Origin: Torreya grandis
Taxonomy: Eukaryota; Streptophyta; Pinopsida; Cupressales; Taxaceae
Assembly: GCA_037957365.1 (NCBI GenBank)
Contig: JARHVA010000398.1
Span: 3,456,001 to 3,520,000, forward strand
Reading direction: 5' to 3'
Length of the DNA: 64,000 nt
Notes under the pieces: generated by a model
What the model was told of the DNA's origin: nothing
Seen by the model: only the letters and a program-made list of their open reading frames with translations
The model's database searches: none
Program-made: the position numbers and the translations under genes
Shown: piece by piece, positions 24,301 to 36,926 of the stretch
How positions within the stretch are numbered: position 1 is the stretch's first letter
How the letters are laid out: the number at the start of each line of letters is the position of its first letter

Positions 24301-26417
24301 TCAGACAAGGGTACTTTCCCCATGCACAAACCTATAGTTTTACAAGGTTGAGATCGATAGATGAGTCAAGAGATATTTTGACCTTTAAATAAGGTTTATG
24401 AAGATGTAATAAACCTATAAAAACATGGTAAATCGATAAAAGGATTATTTTAAATAGTAAGGTCTAAACCCTTAGGGGTTACAGTCAAGCACACTAGGCA
24501 GTTTTTGGCCTAATGCCCAAATGAGGGCTCTTTCACAATTATAGCATGAGATGAGAATTACCTAAATTATATAATTTATATGGGTACATAATACATTTTT
24601 TAAAACTATTTATATGAAAATAAAACCCTGAAGAATCCATTTTTATCTCAAAAATAATTATATGCCTGTGGGAATGAGTAAACGAGCTTGATAGGAGAAG
24701 TTTGGAATCTTACATATTTTATGAGGCTTTGCATGGAAGTATAAGATTCATGGAGGTGTTATATAGGGTAATATACAACCTTATTCTATAATTTATTGGC
24801 AACTTCAATGTTAATATTTTATGAACGAACCTTAAGAGGTCAAATAAGCCTAAAACCCTTGCAAACCCTCAGTCAAGACTAGTTTGGAGAAATGGAGTTG
24901 GATAGATGATATAATGACATATTTTAACCATTAAACCTATTGTAAATTATATATTATTCACTCAATTCCCTCCCATACTCTTGAATTATACGAAATTATA
25001 TGGACATGGTATAAAATAGGCTTTTCTTGATAGTTTTATGCATTCTATAGGCTACAGGAGAAGTTGAAAGATGAAATAAATTTTTGAGGTAATATTAGGA
25101 ATTTTTATAACTCCATATGGTCATTTAATTCTAATAAAAAACTCTTAAGTTCCTCAATAGGATCTCTCATCTTAGCTAGTCAAAACTGGCATATTAGACA
25201 AACTAGTGAGAAGGGTGGAAAACTTTAAGTGGGGTGATTTTAAGGTGTGCCTAATGCTTATAAGGACATGGAGGGTCCTTATAATTGTCATAAACTCCCT
25301 CCCATAGATTTTAATTAGTAAATAAAACCAATTTTTAGGCCAAGTGTGCAGGGTACATGAAGGAGGAGGTTTTGGGACTATAAATGATGATAGCTCCTTC
25401 CTATATGATTATACATGATTAGGGTTACAAACAATGAATGAAAAGGAATGCCTAATGTCCTTCCCATTATTTATAATATTTATACCTATTCCTAGTTAGT
25501 TATGAGGTGTTCAAATAGGGCCAATCATGAAGGCATTTTTTTAAGCCAACACAAGGAGTTTCATGCCACTTTGCAAGAGTTTGATGACTTGGATGGACAA
25601 TTAGGATTCTTGACCTTGCTTGGTTCATCCTAAATATTATTATAATGAAAAATCAACTGATTCTCTTAGATTTAAAAGTGTCTTTGTGACCCTTAGACTT
25701 CTCTCTTCCTCTCTCTCTCAAATTTTATAAGAGCTACCTTTTTTAGCCTTTGTAATCTAATACCACACCATGTATGGTGAAGCCCTACTACTTTTAACAT
25801 TTTAATTTCCTTAGATAATAAATTAAATCTATTTTGAGTTAATACATCATCTTTTTAAAGTGTGTGAACAGATATATAGTGAATGGTTAAGAGATATTCA
25901 TTTAACCTTGCTTTCTCTCAATCCTTCCATATTTGATGCAATTGATTCCATGCCTAGCAAGTCATATGAAGTTTTGTGAAGTGTATGGACATATCATTAA
26001 GTGTAAAAGGAAGTATTATCATCTATAAAATTATCTATTTTTCCACTTACCTTGGATAGTCTTCGTATATGGTACCTTCATATTGAAATAATAATGTTAG
26101 TGCATTCTAGGATTCATAGACTAGTGTTGTATGCCTTGTATCAAAAGTGATGGAGTATAATATTCTTATGATAAAAATATTGGTGAATCACCCCATATAA
26201 TAGGTTTCATTTCATGTAAATTATAACCATTTTCCCCAAAAATAACCAGTTAGTATAGGTGAAAGTATTTCAAGATACATCTAGGGAGTTGGCCCTTCAT
26301 TCTATAAATTCATCTCACCAAATTGACTACCCACAACAAGTGAGATGTTTCCATTGTGCCACTTGGATGAGGATATATTATGCATCTATTCAAAGGGGAA
26401 AAATATAAGTGACAATA
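21395..26417 (+). repeat. Element B 3' LTR (5.0 kb)
   Basis: Starts TGTTGACCAAATTTGAC like the 5' copy and ends GTGACAATA (final C changed to T). It lacks the TATA/AATAAA block of the 5' LTR. Substitutions are spread along the whole length, so the two LTRs have been apart for long. Confidence 0.85.
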
Positions 26418-28739
26418 TTTATACTCTCCACATAAGTAACATTTCAAAGGAGAGCATTGATAATTATTTCCTCTACCACCTTGATAACTCCATTTGTATT
26501 TGCCCCTAGATCCTCTTCTATTCAACTGATAACCTCCTTTATAACCTCCTTATTATTATGTTGTATTCTAGTTTTTATTTTGTTGTGTATTATTTCCAAT
26601 CCTAAATTATTGTTTCACAACTATTGGATTCCAACTAGTTTGTTACTATTGCATCATTGTCAAATTACAAGGTGTTGAGTACTAATATTGTGGTGATGAT
26701 GGTGTCCAACCCGATGAAGGAGGGGTTCATTCAGCCATACCTTGAGGTAGGTAATAAGGTGAACTATAAATACATTGCATACCTACTTGGTTTTCATATC
26801 CCTTATAAACCTTTGGGCCTAGAATTATCTGGTTCATTGAGGACACTTACTATGTAGCGATGGTAAATACATTATTTGTAATATCTTCTTTGAGCTCTTG
26901 CAAATCCATACAATTTTTTTCATCATGATTATGCAATTTAAAAAAATTGCAATACAAACTCTAGTATTTTTACATACTATTATAGGAGATGGAAATGCAT
27001 TTTTGTGTGCCTTTTTACTTTAAAAATTTCATAGAACTCTATCTTGATCTTAGGACAATCATTTATGTGATATCTTTCTTTCCCACACTCTATGCAATAT
27101 AGACTTAGCTTAGACTTATCCGATTCATGATATTTTTCCATCCTCTTCATAAAATCTTACAATGTATTTTCAATCTTAGAACCTATTATAGGAGCTTCCC
27201 CATAATCTTTAATTTTTTCCATCTAAAGACCAACAACTCTAGCATCTACCTTAGTAGCATATTGAGTCTGTGCTGTAAAAATCTTAATCTTGGAATGTAG
27301 TCCTTCTACAAACCATGTAGTTTTATATTTATCTTATAAGTTAAAATTCACCTTATTTATAACATTTGAGAACTTGTGATCATAATTATAGACTGATTCT
27401 CTTGACTTCTACCTAATCTCCTTTAGGTCTTGAATATTCTGACTTGTATATTTCTTTATTTTAAATTCTATGATAAACCACTCATTAACCTATTAAATAT
27501 TTTATCGAGTGATATATCTATAGTATATAAACTCAATTGATCTTCCATTTATCTCCATGATTAATTTTTACCTATTTATAGCCTCATTGGTAATACCCTT
27601 AGATTGCCATTTCATCTCAAATGTTAGTAAGTACTGCTCAGAGTCCACAAGCCCATCATATGTTGATAGGTTTATAAATGCTCCTAAATCACACATACTA
27701 AATCACACATATTATAAACTAGTGTTGAGGGGATATATTTCATAGATTTTATAATGGGAGGATGCATTCTATGCAATCCTACCTATACACTAAGAATATT
27801 TACCTACACAGTGTGAGAGTTTGTCTTTGCACTCTGCTTTTTTGTATTTCCTACTTTTCTTTACTTGGTTTCAATGAACCTTACGACCTTTAAATCCTTA
27901 TGAATTGAGGATATTTTAATTTTAGTACCCCATCAATGCACTTTCTCTAAAAATGGACCTTCACAACTACTATCTACCTATACTTTTTTTTGAAAATTTT
28001 TACTAGAATATAACAAATTGGGTTGTGGGGATGTGTACTCTTCTAGTGAATGATTCTTTCTTATGACTTCTTATCTTTCCATGATTGAACCTAAAATTTA
28101 TCTATGAATTTGTCTTACTTATTTTCTTAATAATTCATATCCTTTTTCTAGTAATAACTTTTCTTATAGCTTCACACTACATCTATCATCTAACTGATAT
28201 ACCTATACACTATTCTCATCTTCATCTTCAAACATATCTTCTTCCTCTCACTCTTTATCACTTGTTTCTTTATATTGGAATTCATCTTCTTATTTCATCT
28301 CATCTTTATTCATCTTTAGTTCTTCATATAGTATTTCTCATTCATCACTTCTTCCTAATAGTTCATCTATTTTACTGCTACTCTTAACTCTACTCATAGT
28401 TACCTACGTATTTTTCTGTTTACTCCATCTATTTTTTTTTATCATAGCTCATGTTATGAATCTAGACTCTTATTTTGAATCTTCTTCCTTTGTGTCTCCA
28501 TTTTGGATTTGTATCCAAGTCTTATCAGATCATTTAATAATCATTCACTATCATGTCACACACACCCCCATATGCCCAAAGTGTCTACTTTGTATTGGCT
28601 AGAGTAGGCACCATGGCCTTATCCACAACTAGCATCTTCACTAGGATAGGTAGTTATTGCAAATATTTCCCTAGAATTAATCTAATGAAAAAATACTTTG
28701 TAGCTTTGAAATTTATGTATCCTCACACAACAAACTTAG

Positions 28740-28826
<87 letters not shown>

Positions 28827-29137
28827 TACTGTAGTAGTAACCCAGTGATTTATTACTCTTGTCTAGTTGATTCTAATCTATGTAATTGATCTATCTTTTC
28901 TTCAATCCAGATTATAGTTTATTTAATCCTTGGTTTAAATAAATAATATTCTAACATGATAACTAATTATCTATCAATTCAAACAACTTGCACCAGAAGA
29001 TTTCATCAATTTCTCTATAAATCTACTCTCGAATGATCTCCTAAACTGTAATACTAGTCCTTCTGGATTCTTCTTCTATTAAATTGCATATACTTTAGTT
29101 CAACCATATCTCAATATCTCTCTACCATGGTAACCAT
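26418..29137 (-). pseudogene. G1 gypsy Gag, degraded
   Basis: Minus strand. A possible start ATG at 29137 opens MVTMVERY with a basic region and stops. Further down an acidic stretch (EEDMFEDEDEN near 28230) precedes the Gag capsid domain at about 27690-27250: MKWQSKGITNEAINR, then an ESVYNYDHKFSN block, then TWFVEGLHSKIKIFTAQTQYAT, a good match to plant retrotransposon Gag. A first knuckle with Cys, Cys, His and Cys (CIECGKERYHINDC) lies at 27055-27096. A Gly/Arg-rich run (RGSRGKYKWSYQGGRGNN) leads to the first half of a second knuckle, CYLCGEY, cut by element B. The (TA)n run at 28741 interrupts the N-terminal part. Confidence 0.75.
28741..28823. repeat. (TA)n microsatellite
   Basis: An uninterrupted TA run of about 41 units inside the 5' part of the G1 gag region. 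It produces an artificial ORF of alternating Ile-Tyr on the plus strand. Confidence 0.98.
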
Positions 29138-29560
29138 ATTAGCATAATTTCCTCCAGAAAGAGTTTCCACACTCACCTCACCATTATTAACAAAGGTTCT
29201 TGAAGCATCAGAACATTCTAAGGATGAGCACTATGATATACTTCATGTGCATAGAATAGTTTATCATAAAATATAGGAAATTGGATGATAGAAACATAAG
29301 ATGCATTTATTATTCTATGTTATTGAGTAAATTAAGAACAACCAGTATTGTATAAACTAAAATAATGCATTCAAAATAGTTCAAACAGAAAGTAACCAAT
29401 ACATTACATATGAGAACACACACAAGGACAATAACAAGAAATCATACAAGTAACCATAACCAAATAATCTCTATTGATCTATTCTAAAAGGAAAACCCCC
29501 TTATTCTTACAAACAAAAGTATATATAGACATTTTCAATCTTTGTTTATTCATCTTTTTA
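29138..29560 (-). promoter_or_regulatory. Possible G1 leader / LTR remnant with TATA box
   Basis: On the minus strand CTATATATACTTTTG (about 29514-29528) is followed by T-rich leader-like sequence that runs about 380 bp to the first gag ATG at 29137. This arrangement would suit the promoter and leader of G1. I could not find the second LTR of G1 or a clear primer site, so the LTR assignment is tentative. Confidence 0.35.
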
Positions 29561-29932
29561 TCATACTTGGCACCAAAAGTGGAGTCTCTTCATATTCTAG
29601 CTTATTAAAACTCAAGAAGATAAGATAAAATAGGCTAAATTATGACAAAATGAATGAATAATGCATGAATATTAGACAAATATCCTATACAAATTTACAA
29701 TCCACATTCTTCTACCAACACAAAAATATGAATGAATGGACATTGAGTGTTTCTAAGGGGCTAAGGAAGGTGAAGAGACATGGGAGAAGTCAAATAAATG
29801 TCAATAAATATATGGAATTGGGAAAAGGAGAGGGTTACATCACTCAATAGACTTTCAAGTGCAAAAAAAAGAACAATAAAGAAAATGTGGAGTTGAAGGT
29901 AAACCAATCCTTGGAGATTATGTGTGCACATC
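29561..29932 (+). repeat. Element X 5' LTR, left part
   Basis: From about 29729 (TGAATG) to 29932 this matches 59204-59404; weak similarity may reach further left to about 29565. Shared words include AAGGTGAAGA, GTTACATCACTCAA and TGTGTGC. The LTR continues at 36701 after element C. Left end uncertain; no target duplication found for X. Confidence 0.6.
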
Positions 29933-32371
29933 TGATGGCAATATTATACTATTAGCATACCAAAATTCTAATTATACCAAACATTGTCTTCTTATTGTTC
30001 AATTTAGTCCTATAATATTATTTTACTATCCTAAATCTATTTTATGACCTGAACACAGGTCTAAGACTTCTAATGTGACCAATAAGGTCTATCCACCTTA
30101 TATTCATTCACTTTACTCACTTCTATCATTCTTACTTATTAACTCAATAGCCCAGTATTTATTAATAGGATTATATTCTTCTTATATTTTCCACAAGGTC
30201 TCCAACTATTTTGAGACTCATTCTCTTAACCTCCCTTTTTGACTTAAACTCTGGTTCTTTATCATACAACATACATACACTCAATAAATCAAACATCACT
30301 TATCATTACTTGGTCCTTCATGAAAATTCAACAAGATACATTATTCAAAATCATAGGACAATATCCATTGATACACAATACTCTTAATAAGAAAATCATA
30401 TTCAAATCTGCCATCCCATGGACTCAATACATATGTGATGGAATTCATACTTGATCCCATTCTTATCTATATCTCTATTGCTCATGAGTGACTCTAGGTT
30501 GATTAATTTTAGTCTTGTTTATACGAATTTCTCTAGTTCCTTGTATAGCAGGTTGAGTCTTCTGTATTCCTTGCATGTCTTATAATCTCCTAGTCTTCAT
30601 AATAAATTGACTTTATCAAAATTTATTATCAATACACACCTTTATCTTGTTAATATAGACCTTTATGACTTGCAGACCTCTTTGCTAAAAGACTTATCTA
30701 ATTATTTGTGACTGTGGAAGACTCATATATTTTTGTATATAACCACTAAGATAATTTTGACTTCAAGGACCAATTTAATTTCTTTATACATTGATTTACA
30801 CCTACACAACCTCCTCTATGAATTACTTATTATACAAATAATTTAAGAAAATATATAAAGACATATGTGATAGACTATCTTTAACATCTTTCAGAAATAA
30901 ATTTGTGATTTGTAAACTTAAGCAATAATATGCTAACATAATTTAATTTTGCTTTTACAATAACATTATGAAATAATTTAAAAATTTTACTTAAAAATTA
31001 AATTGTCAAAAAAAATCACAAATTCACCCACAAATTTATTTCTAATATCAAACTTGATGTTTCAGAACAATGTTTACACAGAGGTTAGCCTAGCACACTA
31101 ACCATTCTGATACCAAAAATGCCACTTTGGAAAGGAAAACATAGTCTTTTACAATTTAACCTACAGTATTCTATGTACAAAGTCAACAAATATTAGTCAT
31201 AAATCCATGTGATATTTGAAATATCCCATTATTACTACAATATTTCACCTTAGAGATCTATCTTCAAGTTTCTTGGGTTACACCAAATACACTCAGCCTG
31301 AAAGCTAATTAAGAATGATTTATAAAATTTAAAGGCTTTTGACTCTTCCAAAACCCATAATGGATCATCAACTCACTCCTTGACCTCTTCCAATCACTAA
31401 ATCAAACTTATACAATCTTTTATATGTAAACAAAAGCTCTGTAAGTAACTTTTCTCAAAAAACCTATTCTATATTAACTCGAGAGACTTTAATATGACTA
31501 GATGCACTTCTTGTAGACTAACAAGCTAAATATAATGAATAAATTCAATATCTCTTACCTTATATATGGTATTTTATGTTCACATAATTTCATACTTGAT
31601 TTATGTTCAAAATCCTCTTTGACACACCCCTTTTTTTTCCCAAACCCATGTAACTTTACATACAGTCATTCTTTAAGTATTCGATGGTAAGTTACCCTCT
31701 TGAATATTCAAAAAACACATAAATCCACATATAATAAGTATAGTAAACATTATGTTATTGATAACTATCTTATTTATTGCTTGAATCACCAATTACATAT
31801 ATGGACCCATACTAGCTTAGACCACTACTACAGGCATCTTACTCAGACCTTCCTATTTTTTTTCTACTTACAATCCTTACATGCTTCACCCTCTTTGAAC
31901 AAGGTTACAATGAATTTAAATAGGATTAGATTCTCAAGATAGGTCGAATGACCTTCCTTTTCTCCACAAAGATTTCTTATCCTTATCACTCCAGCAAATC
32001 CTAGAAATGTTCAAACTATCTCCTAAGATCTTTCAACAACTCCTAAGACTTCTCAACAAGTATTTATCTATTATTGACTATTATTTTCCTCATTCAACGT
32101 GGCTTCTCTAATCATGAATTTTCCATAAGAATAAAGGTATTTTAAATTTTTTCATATCCTCTAAATGATTAGAGGCCATTTATATCTCCTACATGACTTA
32201 ATCAAACACCTAGTGACCATTACATGGTCTTAGGACTAGTGAAAGACTTTTGAATTTACAATATAGGTGGGAAAACACAACACACCTCCTTATGATTTGT
32301 TTGACCCATAACCATAATCAAACATATTTGAAAACATATTTACAAGTATGGGAAATGATTTTCCTACATCA
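29933..32371 (-). repeat. Element C 3' LTR
   Basis: Pairs with 34280-36695 along its length, with only scattered substitutions and small indels (for example a gain of about 20 bases near 30355 compared with the other copy). A purine-rich GGGAGTA (minus strand) borders it at 32372-32382, as expected for a polypurine tract. Confidence 0.9.
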
Positions 32372-32399
32372 TACTCCCTAGGTACAAAAATTTTGAACT

Positions 32400-34230
32400 C
32401 CTGTTCAAATGATTTCTTTCTCTTTTTCCAATTTATTAGCTCCATTTACTCTTCTTTTCTTTTGCTTGATTCCAAATCTTCTTCAACTAATTTCTCATAT
32501 AGATGAGCATGTGATTCTACTCCATGATTTTTCCTTCTCTTTACAACTTGATCCTTTGAGATGAGGATTCTTCTTTGAAACTTTTCAAAAACTCCTTGTT
32601 CAAAATTTTTCAACTCTTAACAAAAACCTATACAAACATAACTCAACAAATTGTCAAAAACTTGAGACTCTTGGGTCTCATTACATCCTTCTTATCTTAT
32701 TGATTTCTCATATAATGAGCTTTGCTTCTCATTTTGTTCTTCAAATAATAAATCATCATTTATGGCATGTTTCAACATTGCCATTTCTTCTTCTAACTTT
32801 TCAAAATTTACATAAACAAAGACATTATTACAAAGCAAATTTTCATTCTTGCGTTCTCCTTTCAAGTATTCCTCCTCCAAATCATCTATCTCCTTCAAAA
32901 AGTCTTGGTTCTCTTCTCTTTTCTACTACACCTTGGATTCTTCATCTTGTTCATCCTTTTGCTTAAGGATCTCCTTCTCTTCATGTTCTTCTTCAAGGTT
33001 TAAGGCTTTGCAATGAGCCTCCTTTATATATTATTCTTCATGCATGAGTCTATTCATTGACTCAAAGACTTTATCTTCATCTACAACTTATGTACCTACA
33101 TTTAAAACATCAAAATCATTGTCAAAAATAAAAACTTGGGTTTCCTCCTTCATAGTGAGCTTCCTTATCTCTTCTCTCAATTGCTTGCCTAGAAATTTTT
33201 TCATCCTTTTTCTCCTTTTTGTTATTACTTTGACTGGCCACTTCATCTTTTTCTTTCTCATTACCCATCCATATCATGGGTTTTCATCTTGAATTAGCTC
33301 CATCATGAGATCCATTTCTATTAAATTTTGCTTAATCTCTCTTACTTCTCTCTCATACTCTTCTTCTCTCTATTTTCTCTTCCTCATCTCTCTTTCTTTC
33401 ATTTGCTTCTCTCTCATCTTTTGGTTCTTTGTTTCAGGTAGTATCTCCATCACTCTATTTACCATTTATATTTTATCTAGCAAGTCTATCTCACCTTGCT
33501 CCATTATCTCATCCAAGTCTTTTTCACCTTGACTTTTTGATAATCTACTCCCTTCCTCTTAGTCTCACCTAAGTCTATTCCACCTTAGTCTTTTGACCCT
33601 TATCCAAGTTTACCTTCTTACCTTAGATTCACCTTTTATTTTGAGCATCCTCTTGTGCTCTACCAGCTAGGCTGACTCTTTAATGCCTTCTTGACTTTCC
33701 AAACTTCTCTTTCCTTATGCTTTTCCAATCTGCAACACTTCAACAAACTATGCAAAAATTTCAATTGATGCTGAAAGACATAGAACAATCAAGTTTACCT
33801 CAATATGAAGATTTTTTTTAACATGCCACCTCCACCATTTATGCCACTTTTTAATATATCAGAATTCCCCACTTGAATCAAAGGAGTGTTATGAACATAT
33901 GCTTCTGTCAAGAATTCAACACTATGCTCTTGATTGCTTCAACATCTACATTCATTGTACCTTCTTTGAAACAAACATTGTAACTTGATTCTTTGTCAAT
34001 TCAAACAATCATTTTCAAAAACAATTTCATGTTGTGCTCAAAATAATGGATTATATTATTGTTGTAACCATAATCTATCAATCAAACCCAATATTATACC
34101 TAACCCAAGAGCTTTTCTAACTTTTTGCCTTCTTCTTTAAGACCTCTTTGGTTTTTATCCCTTCACAAGCCTCAATAGCTTTGGCTTCCTTGAACCACTT
34201 TATTTTTTTAATCCCTACAAAACCTTCAAC
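32400..34230 (-). pseudogene. Element C Gag-like coiled-coil protein
   Basis: Minus strand, broken by stops. From the 5' side: a KEVLKKKAK stretch near 34140; MEQGEIDLLDKI near 33505; a very long Glu/Lys/Arg-rich helix (KMREKQMKEREMRKRK near 33410, EEEYEREVREIKQNL near 33350); then LREEIRKL and LNLEEEHEEKEIL pieces; and an open piece at 32692-32898 (KEIDDLEEEYLKGERKNENL). The pattern is a long coiled coil. No capsid domain, knuckle, protease or RT is recognised. The antisense plus-strand ORFs here (Ser/Leu-rich) are its shadow. Likely a structural or packaging protein of a non-autonomous family. Confidence 0.5.
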
Positions 34231-34249
34231 AAAAATAATATATATTTCC

Positions 34250-34279
34250 CCAAGAGCTCCCAAGCTATGATACCAAAAT
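34250..34279 (-). other. Element C primer-binding site (tRNA-Met type)
   Basis: On the minus strand, ATTTTGGTATCATAGCTTGG follows the LTR end. TGGTATCAGAGC is the common plant initiator tRNA-Met site; here one base differs (T for G). It fixes the orientation of C. Confidence 0.75.
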
Positions 34280-36695
34280 TGATGGCAATATTATATTGTT
34301 AGCATACCAAAATTCTAATTATACCATTGTCTTCGTATTGTTCAATTTAGTCCTATAATATTATTTTACAATCTTAAATCTAGCTTATGGCCTGAACTCA
34401 AGTTTGATACTTCTAATGTGACTAATAAGGTCTATCCACCTTATATTCATTCACTTCACTCACTTCTCTGATTCTTACTTATTAACTCAATAGCCTAGTC
34501 TTTATTAATAGGATTATATTCTTCTTATATTTTCCATAAGGTCTCGTACTATTTTGAGACTCATTATCTTAACCTCCCTTTTTTACTTAAACTCTATTTA
34601 TTTTTTAGACAACATACATACACTCAATAAATCAAATATCACTTACCATTACTCAGACCTTCATGAAAATTCAATAAGATACATTATTCAAATTCATAGG
34701 ATAATACTCTTATTAAGAAACTCATATTCAAATCTACCATCCCATGGACTCAATACATCTGTGATGGAATTCAACTTGATCCCATCTTCTCTATATCTCT
34801 TTTTCTCATGAGTGAATCTAGGTTGATTAAATGTTAATCTTGTTTATACAAATTTCTCCAGCTCCTTGTATAGCAAGTGGAGTCTTCTATATTCCTTGTG
34901 TGTCTTATAATCTCCTAGTCTGCATAATAAATTGACTTTCTCAAAATTTATTTTCAATACACACCTTTCTCTTGTTAACACAGACCTTTATGACTTTCAG
35001 ACCTCCTTGCTTGCTGAAAGACTTATCTAATTATTCATGATTGTGGAAGACTCATATATTTATGTGTATAACCAGTAAGATAATTTTGACTTCAAATAAT
35101 TTCTTTATACATTGTTACACCCACACAACCTCCTCTATGAATTACTTATCAGACCAATCATTTAATAAAATAGATAAAGATCTTTTTGATAGACCATCTT
35201 TAGCATCTTTCAAAAAAAAACTTTGATACCATCCAAGATTATAGGTGTTTTAAGAACATTCATAGCTCCAAACATCAAATGGAAAATAGAATAAGTAAAT
35301 GATCCTTTGACCCAAAACATTATTTCTTTACAAAAAAAAATTGTACCTAGATTCATCTCTCCATTCACACTTGGATGGGCTTGCATCAATCAATAATTAT
35401 TTGATACTCCATTGACTCATTCTAACAATCACCTCTGTACAAAGCTAGTTGAGAGCACTTTGGAAAGGAAAACATAGTCTTTTAAAATCAAACCTAAAAT
35501 ATTCTATGTAAAAAATTAAAAAATATTAGTCATAAATCCACATGATATTTGAAATATTCCATTACAACTGCAAGATTTCACCTTAGAGATCTATCTTGGA
35601 ATTTCTCAGGTTACACCAAATACACTTAGCCTAAAAGTTGGTTAAGAATGATCTGTAAAATATAAAGGATTTTGAATATTATAACACCTGTAATGGATCC
35701 TCAACTCACTCATTGACCTCTTCCAATCACTAAATCAAATTTATACAAGCCTTTATACATAAACAAAACCTTTATTAGTAACTTTTCTTTAAAAACTTAT
35801 TTTGTATTAACTCGAGAGACTTTAATATGACTAGATGCACTTCTTGTAGAGTAACGAGATAAAGATAATGCATAAATTCAATATCTCTTACCTTATAGAT
35901 GGTCTTTTCTATTCATGCACTTGATTTATGTTCAACATCCTCTCTGACAGACCCCTTTTCTCACCCAGACCCCTATAACTATACATACAATAATTATTTA
36001 AGTATTTGATGGTAAGTTACCCTTTTGAATATGCCAGAAACACATAAATCCACATATAAGAAGTATATTAAACATTATGCTATTGAGAACTATCTTATTT
36101 ATTTCTTAAATCACCAATTACATATATAGACCCATACTAGCTTAGACCACTACTACAGGCCTCTTACTCAGACCTTCCTATTTTTTTCTACTTACATTCC
36201 TCGCATGTTTCACCCTCTTTAAATAAGGTTATAGTGCCTTTAAATAGGCTTAGATGCTCAAGATAGGTCGAATGACCTTCCTTTTCTCCACAAAGATGTC
36301 TTATCCTTATCACTCCAATAACTCCTAGAAATGTTCAAACTATCTCCTAAGATCTTTCAACAACTTCTAAGACTTCTCAACAAGTCTTTATCTATTATTG
36401 ACTATTTTTTTCCTCCTTCAACATAGCTTCTCTAATCATGAATTTTCAATAATAATAAATGTATTTTAATATTGTTCATAGCCTCCAAATGACTAGAGGC
36501 CATTTATATCTCCTACATGACTTAATCAAACACCTAGTGACCATTACATGGTCTTACAACTAGTGAAAGACTTTTGAATTTATAATTTTGGAGGGAAAAA
36601 ACAACACACATCATTATGACTTGTTTGACCCCTAATCATGCTCAAACATATTTGAAAACTTATTTACAAGTATGGGAAATGATGCTCTTGCATCA
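34280..36695 (-). repeat. Element C 5' LTR
   Basis: The 5' LTR on the minus strand, matching 29933-32371. Its outer edge at 36695 is followed by ACATC, the exact partner of the copy at 29928. Confidence 0.9.
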
Positions 36696-36700
36696 ACATC

Positions 36701-36926
36701 CTTATTTATGTTTATGTTTTAATAAGCCTGTATAGGCATGTGTGAGAGTGTGTGAGAGAGTGTGCATTCCTTTATAATGTTTCAAATTCGAAATAAGTAA
36801 AGATGTGTGTATGACTTCAAGTCCATCATGAGTGCTCAGGTGTATGTCAAGGGTTTGAGTGTTTAACTATCTATCAGAAAGATAAAAGTAGTACTTAAGT
36901 GAAGTTCCTCTCTTGTGATTTCATCA
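36701..36926 (+). repeat. Element X 5' LTR, right part
   Basis: Matches 59405-59627 (shared: TATGTTT, GTGTGAGAGTG, GAGTTTAACTAT-type words and CCTCTCTTGT). Ends TCATCA. Together with 29729-29932 it makes a 430-bp LTR against 424 bp for the 3' copy, which fits removal of C and one target copy. Confidence 0.7.

Larger units (their letters stand above)
13195..26417 (+). mobile_element. Element B: LARD-type retrotransposon with ~5 kb LTRs
   Basis: Two direct repeats, 13195-18640 and 21395-26417, both starting TGTTGACC and ending GTGACAACA/GTGACAATA, enclose only 2.75 kb. Flanks are GTTAT (13190-13194) and TTTAT (26418-26422), a 5-bp target copy with one mismatch. A primer-site-like TTTTTGG motif follows the first LTR, and a gag-like plus-strand reading lies inside; no pol domain is present. 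This is the architecture of LARDs (large retrotransposon derivatives). It is inserted in the G1 zinc knuckle. Confidence 0.85.
2531..29560 (-). mobile_element. Gypsy element G1, split by elements A and B
   Basis: A decayed Ty3/gypsy element on the minus strand, in three separated pieces in correct order: gag (29137 down to 26418), second zinc knuckle, protease and linker (13194 down to 10964), and the RT leader (2899 down to about 2531). The gaps hold elements B (13195-26417) and A (2900-10963), each flanked by 5-bp target duplications. Removing B joins the two halves of a CCHC knuckle at the right spacing. Most of RT, RNase H and integrase is not present in the window; the left end abuts the caulimovirid fragment. 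Only G1 pieces belong to this feature; the inserted DNA is annotated separately. Confidence 0.8.
29933..36695 (-). mobile_element. Element C: short LTR element with coiled-coil Gag-like core
   Basis: LTRs 29933-32371 and 34280-36695 (2.4 kb each) begin TGATGGCAATATTATA and end CATCA as written on the plus strand. The 5-bp flanks are identical: ACATC at 29928-29932 and 36696-36700. A tRNA-Met-type primer site beside 34280 and coding on the minus strand show that the element points left. The 1.9 kb core has a charged coiled-coil protein and no pol. It is inserted in the 5' LTR of X; the sister X LTR at 59404-59418 keeps the empty site. Confidence 0.9.

Noticed and set aside
28085..28387. 100-codon hydrophobic ORF
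   Set aside because: Antisense to the acidic N-terminal part of the G1 Gag; hydrophobicity comes from the complement of Glu/Asp-rich codons.
28553..28834. 93-codon plus-strand ORF
   Set aside because: Its second half is only the (TA)n run read as Ile-Tyr, and the first half is antisense to the G1 gag region.
33044..33532. Ser/Leu/Ile-rich plus-strand ORFs that look like membrane proteins
   Set aside because: They are antisense to the Glu/Lys-rich coiled-coil reading of element C; the minus-strand reading is the consistent one.
29938..36690. Host gene exons between the C LTRs
   Set aside because: The repeats, target duplication and primer site explain the whole stretch as one LTR element.
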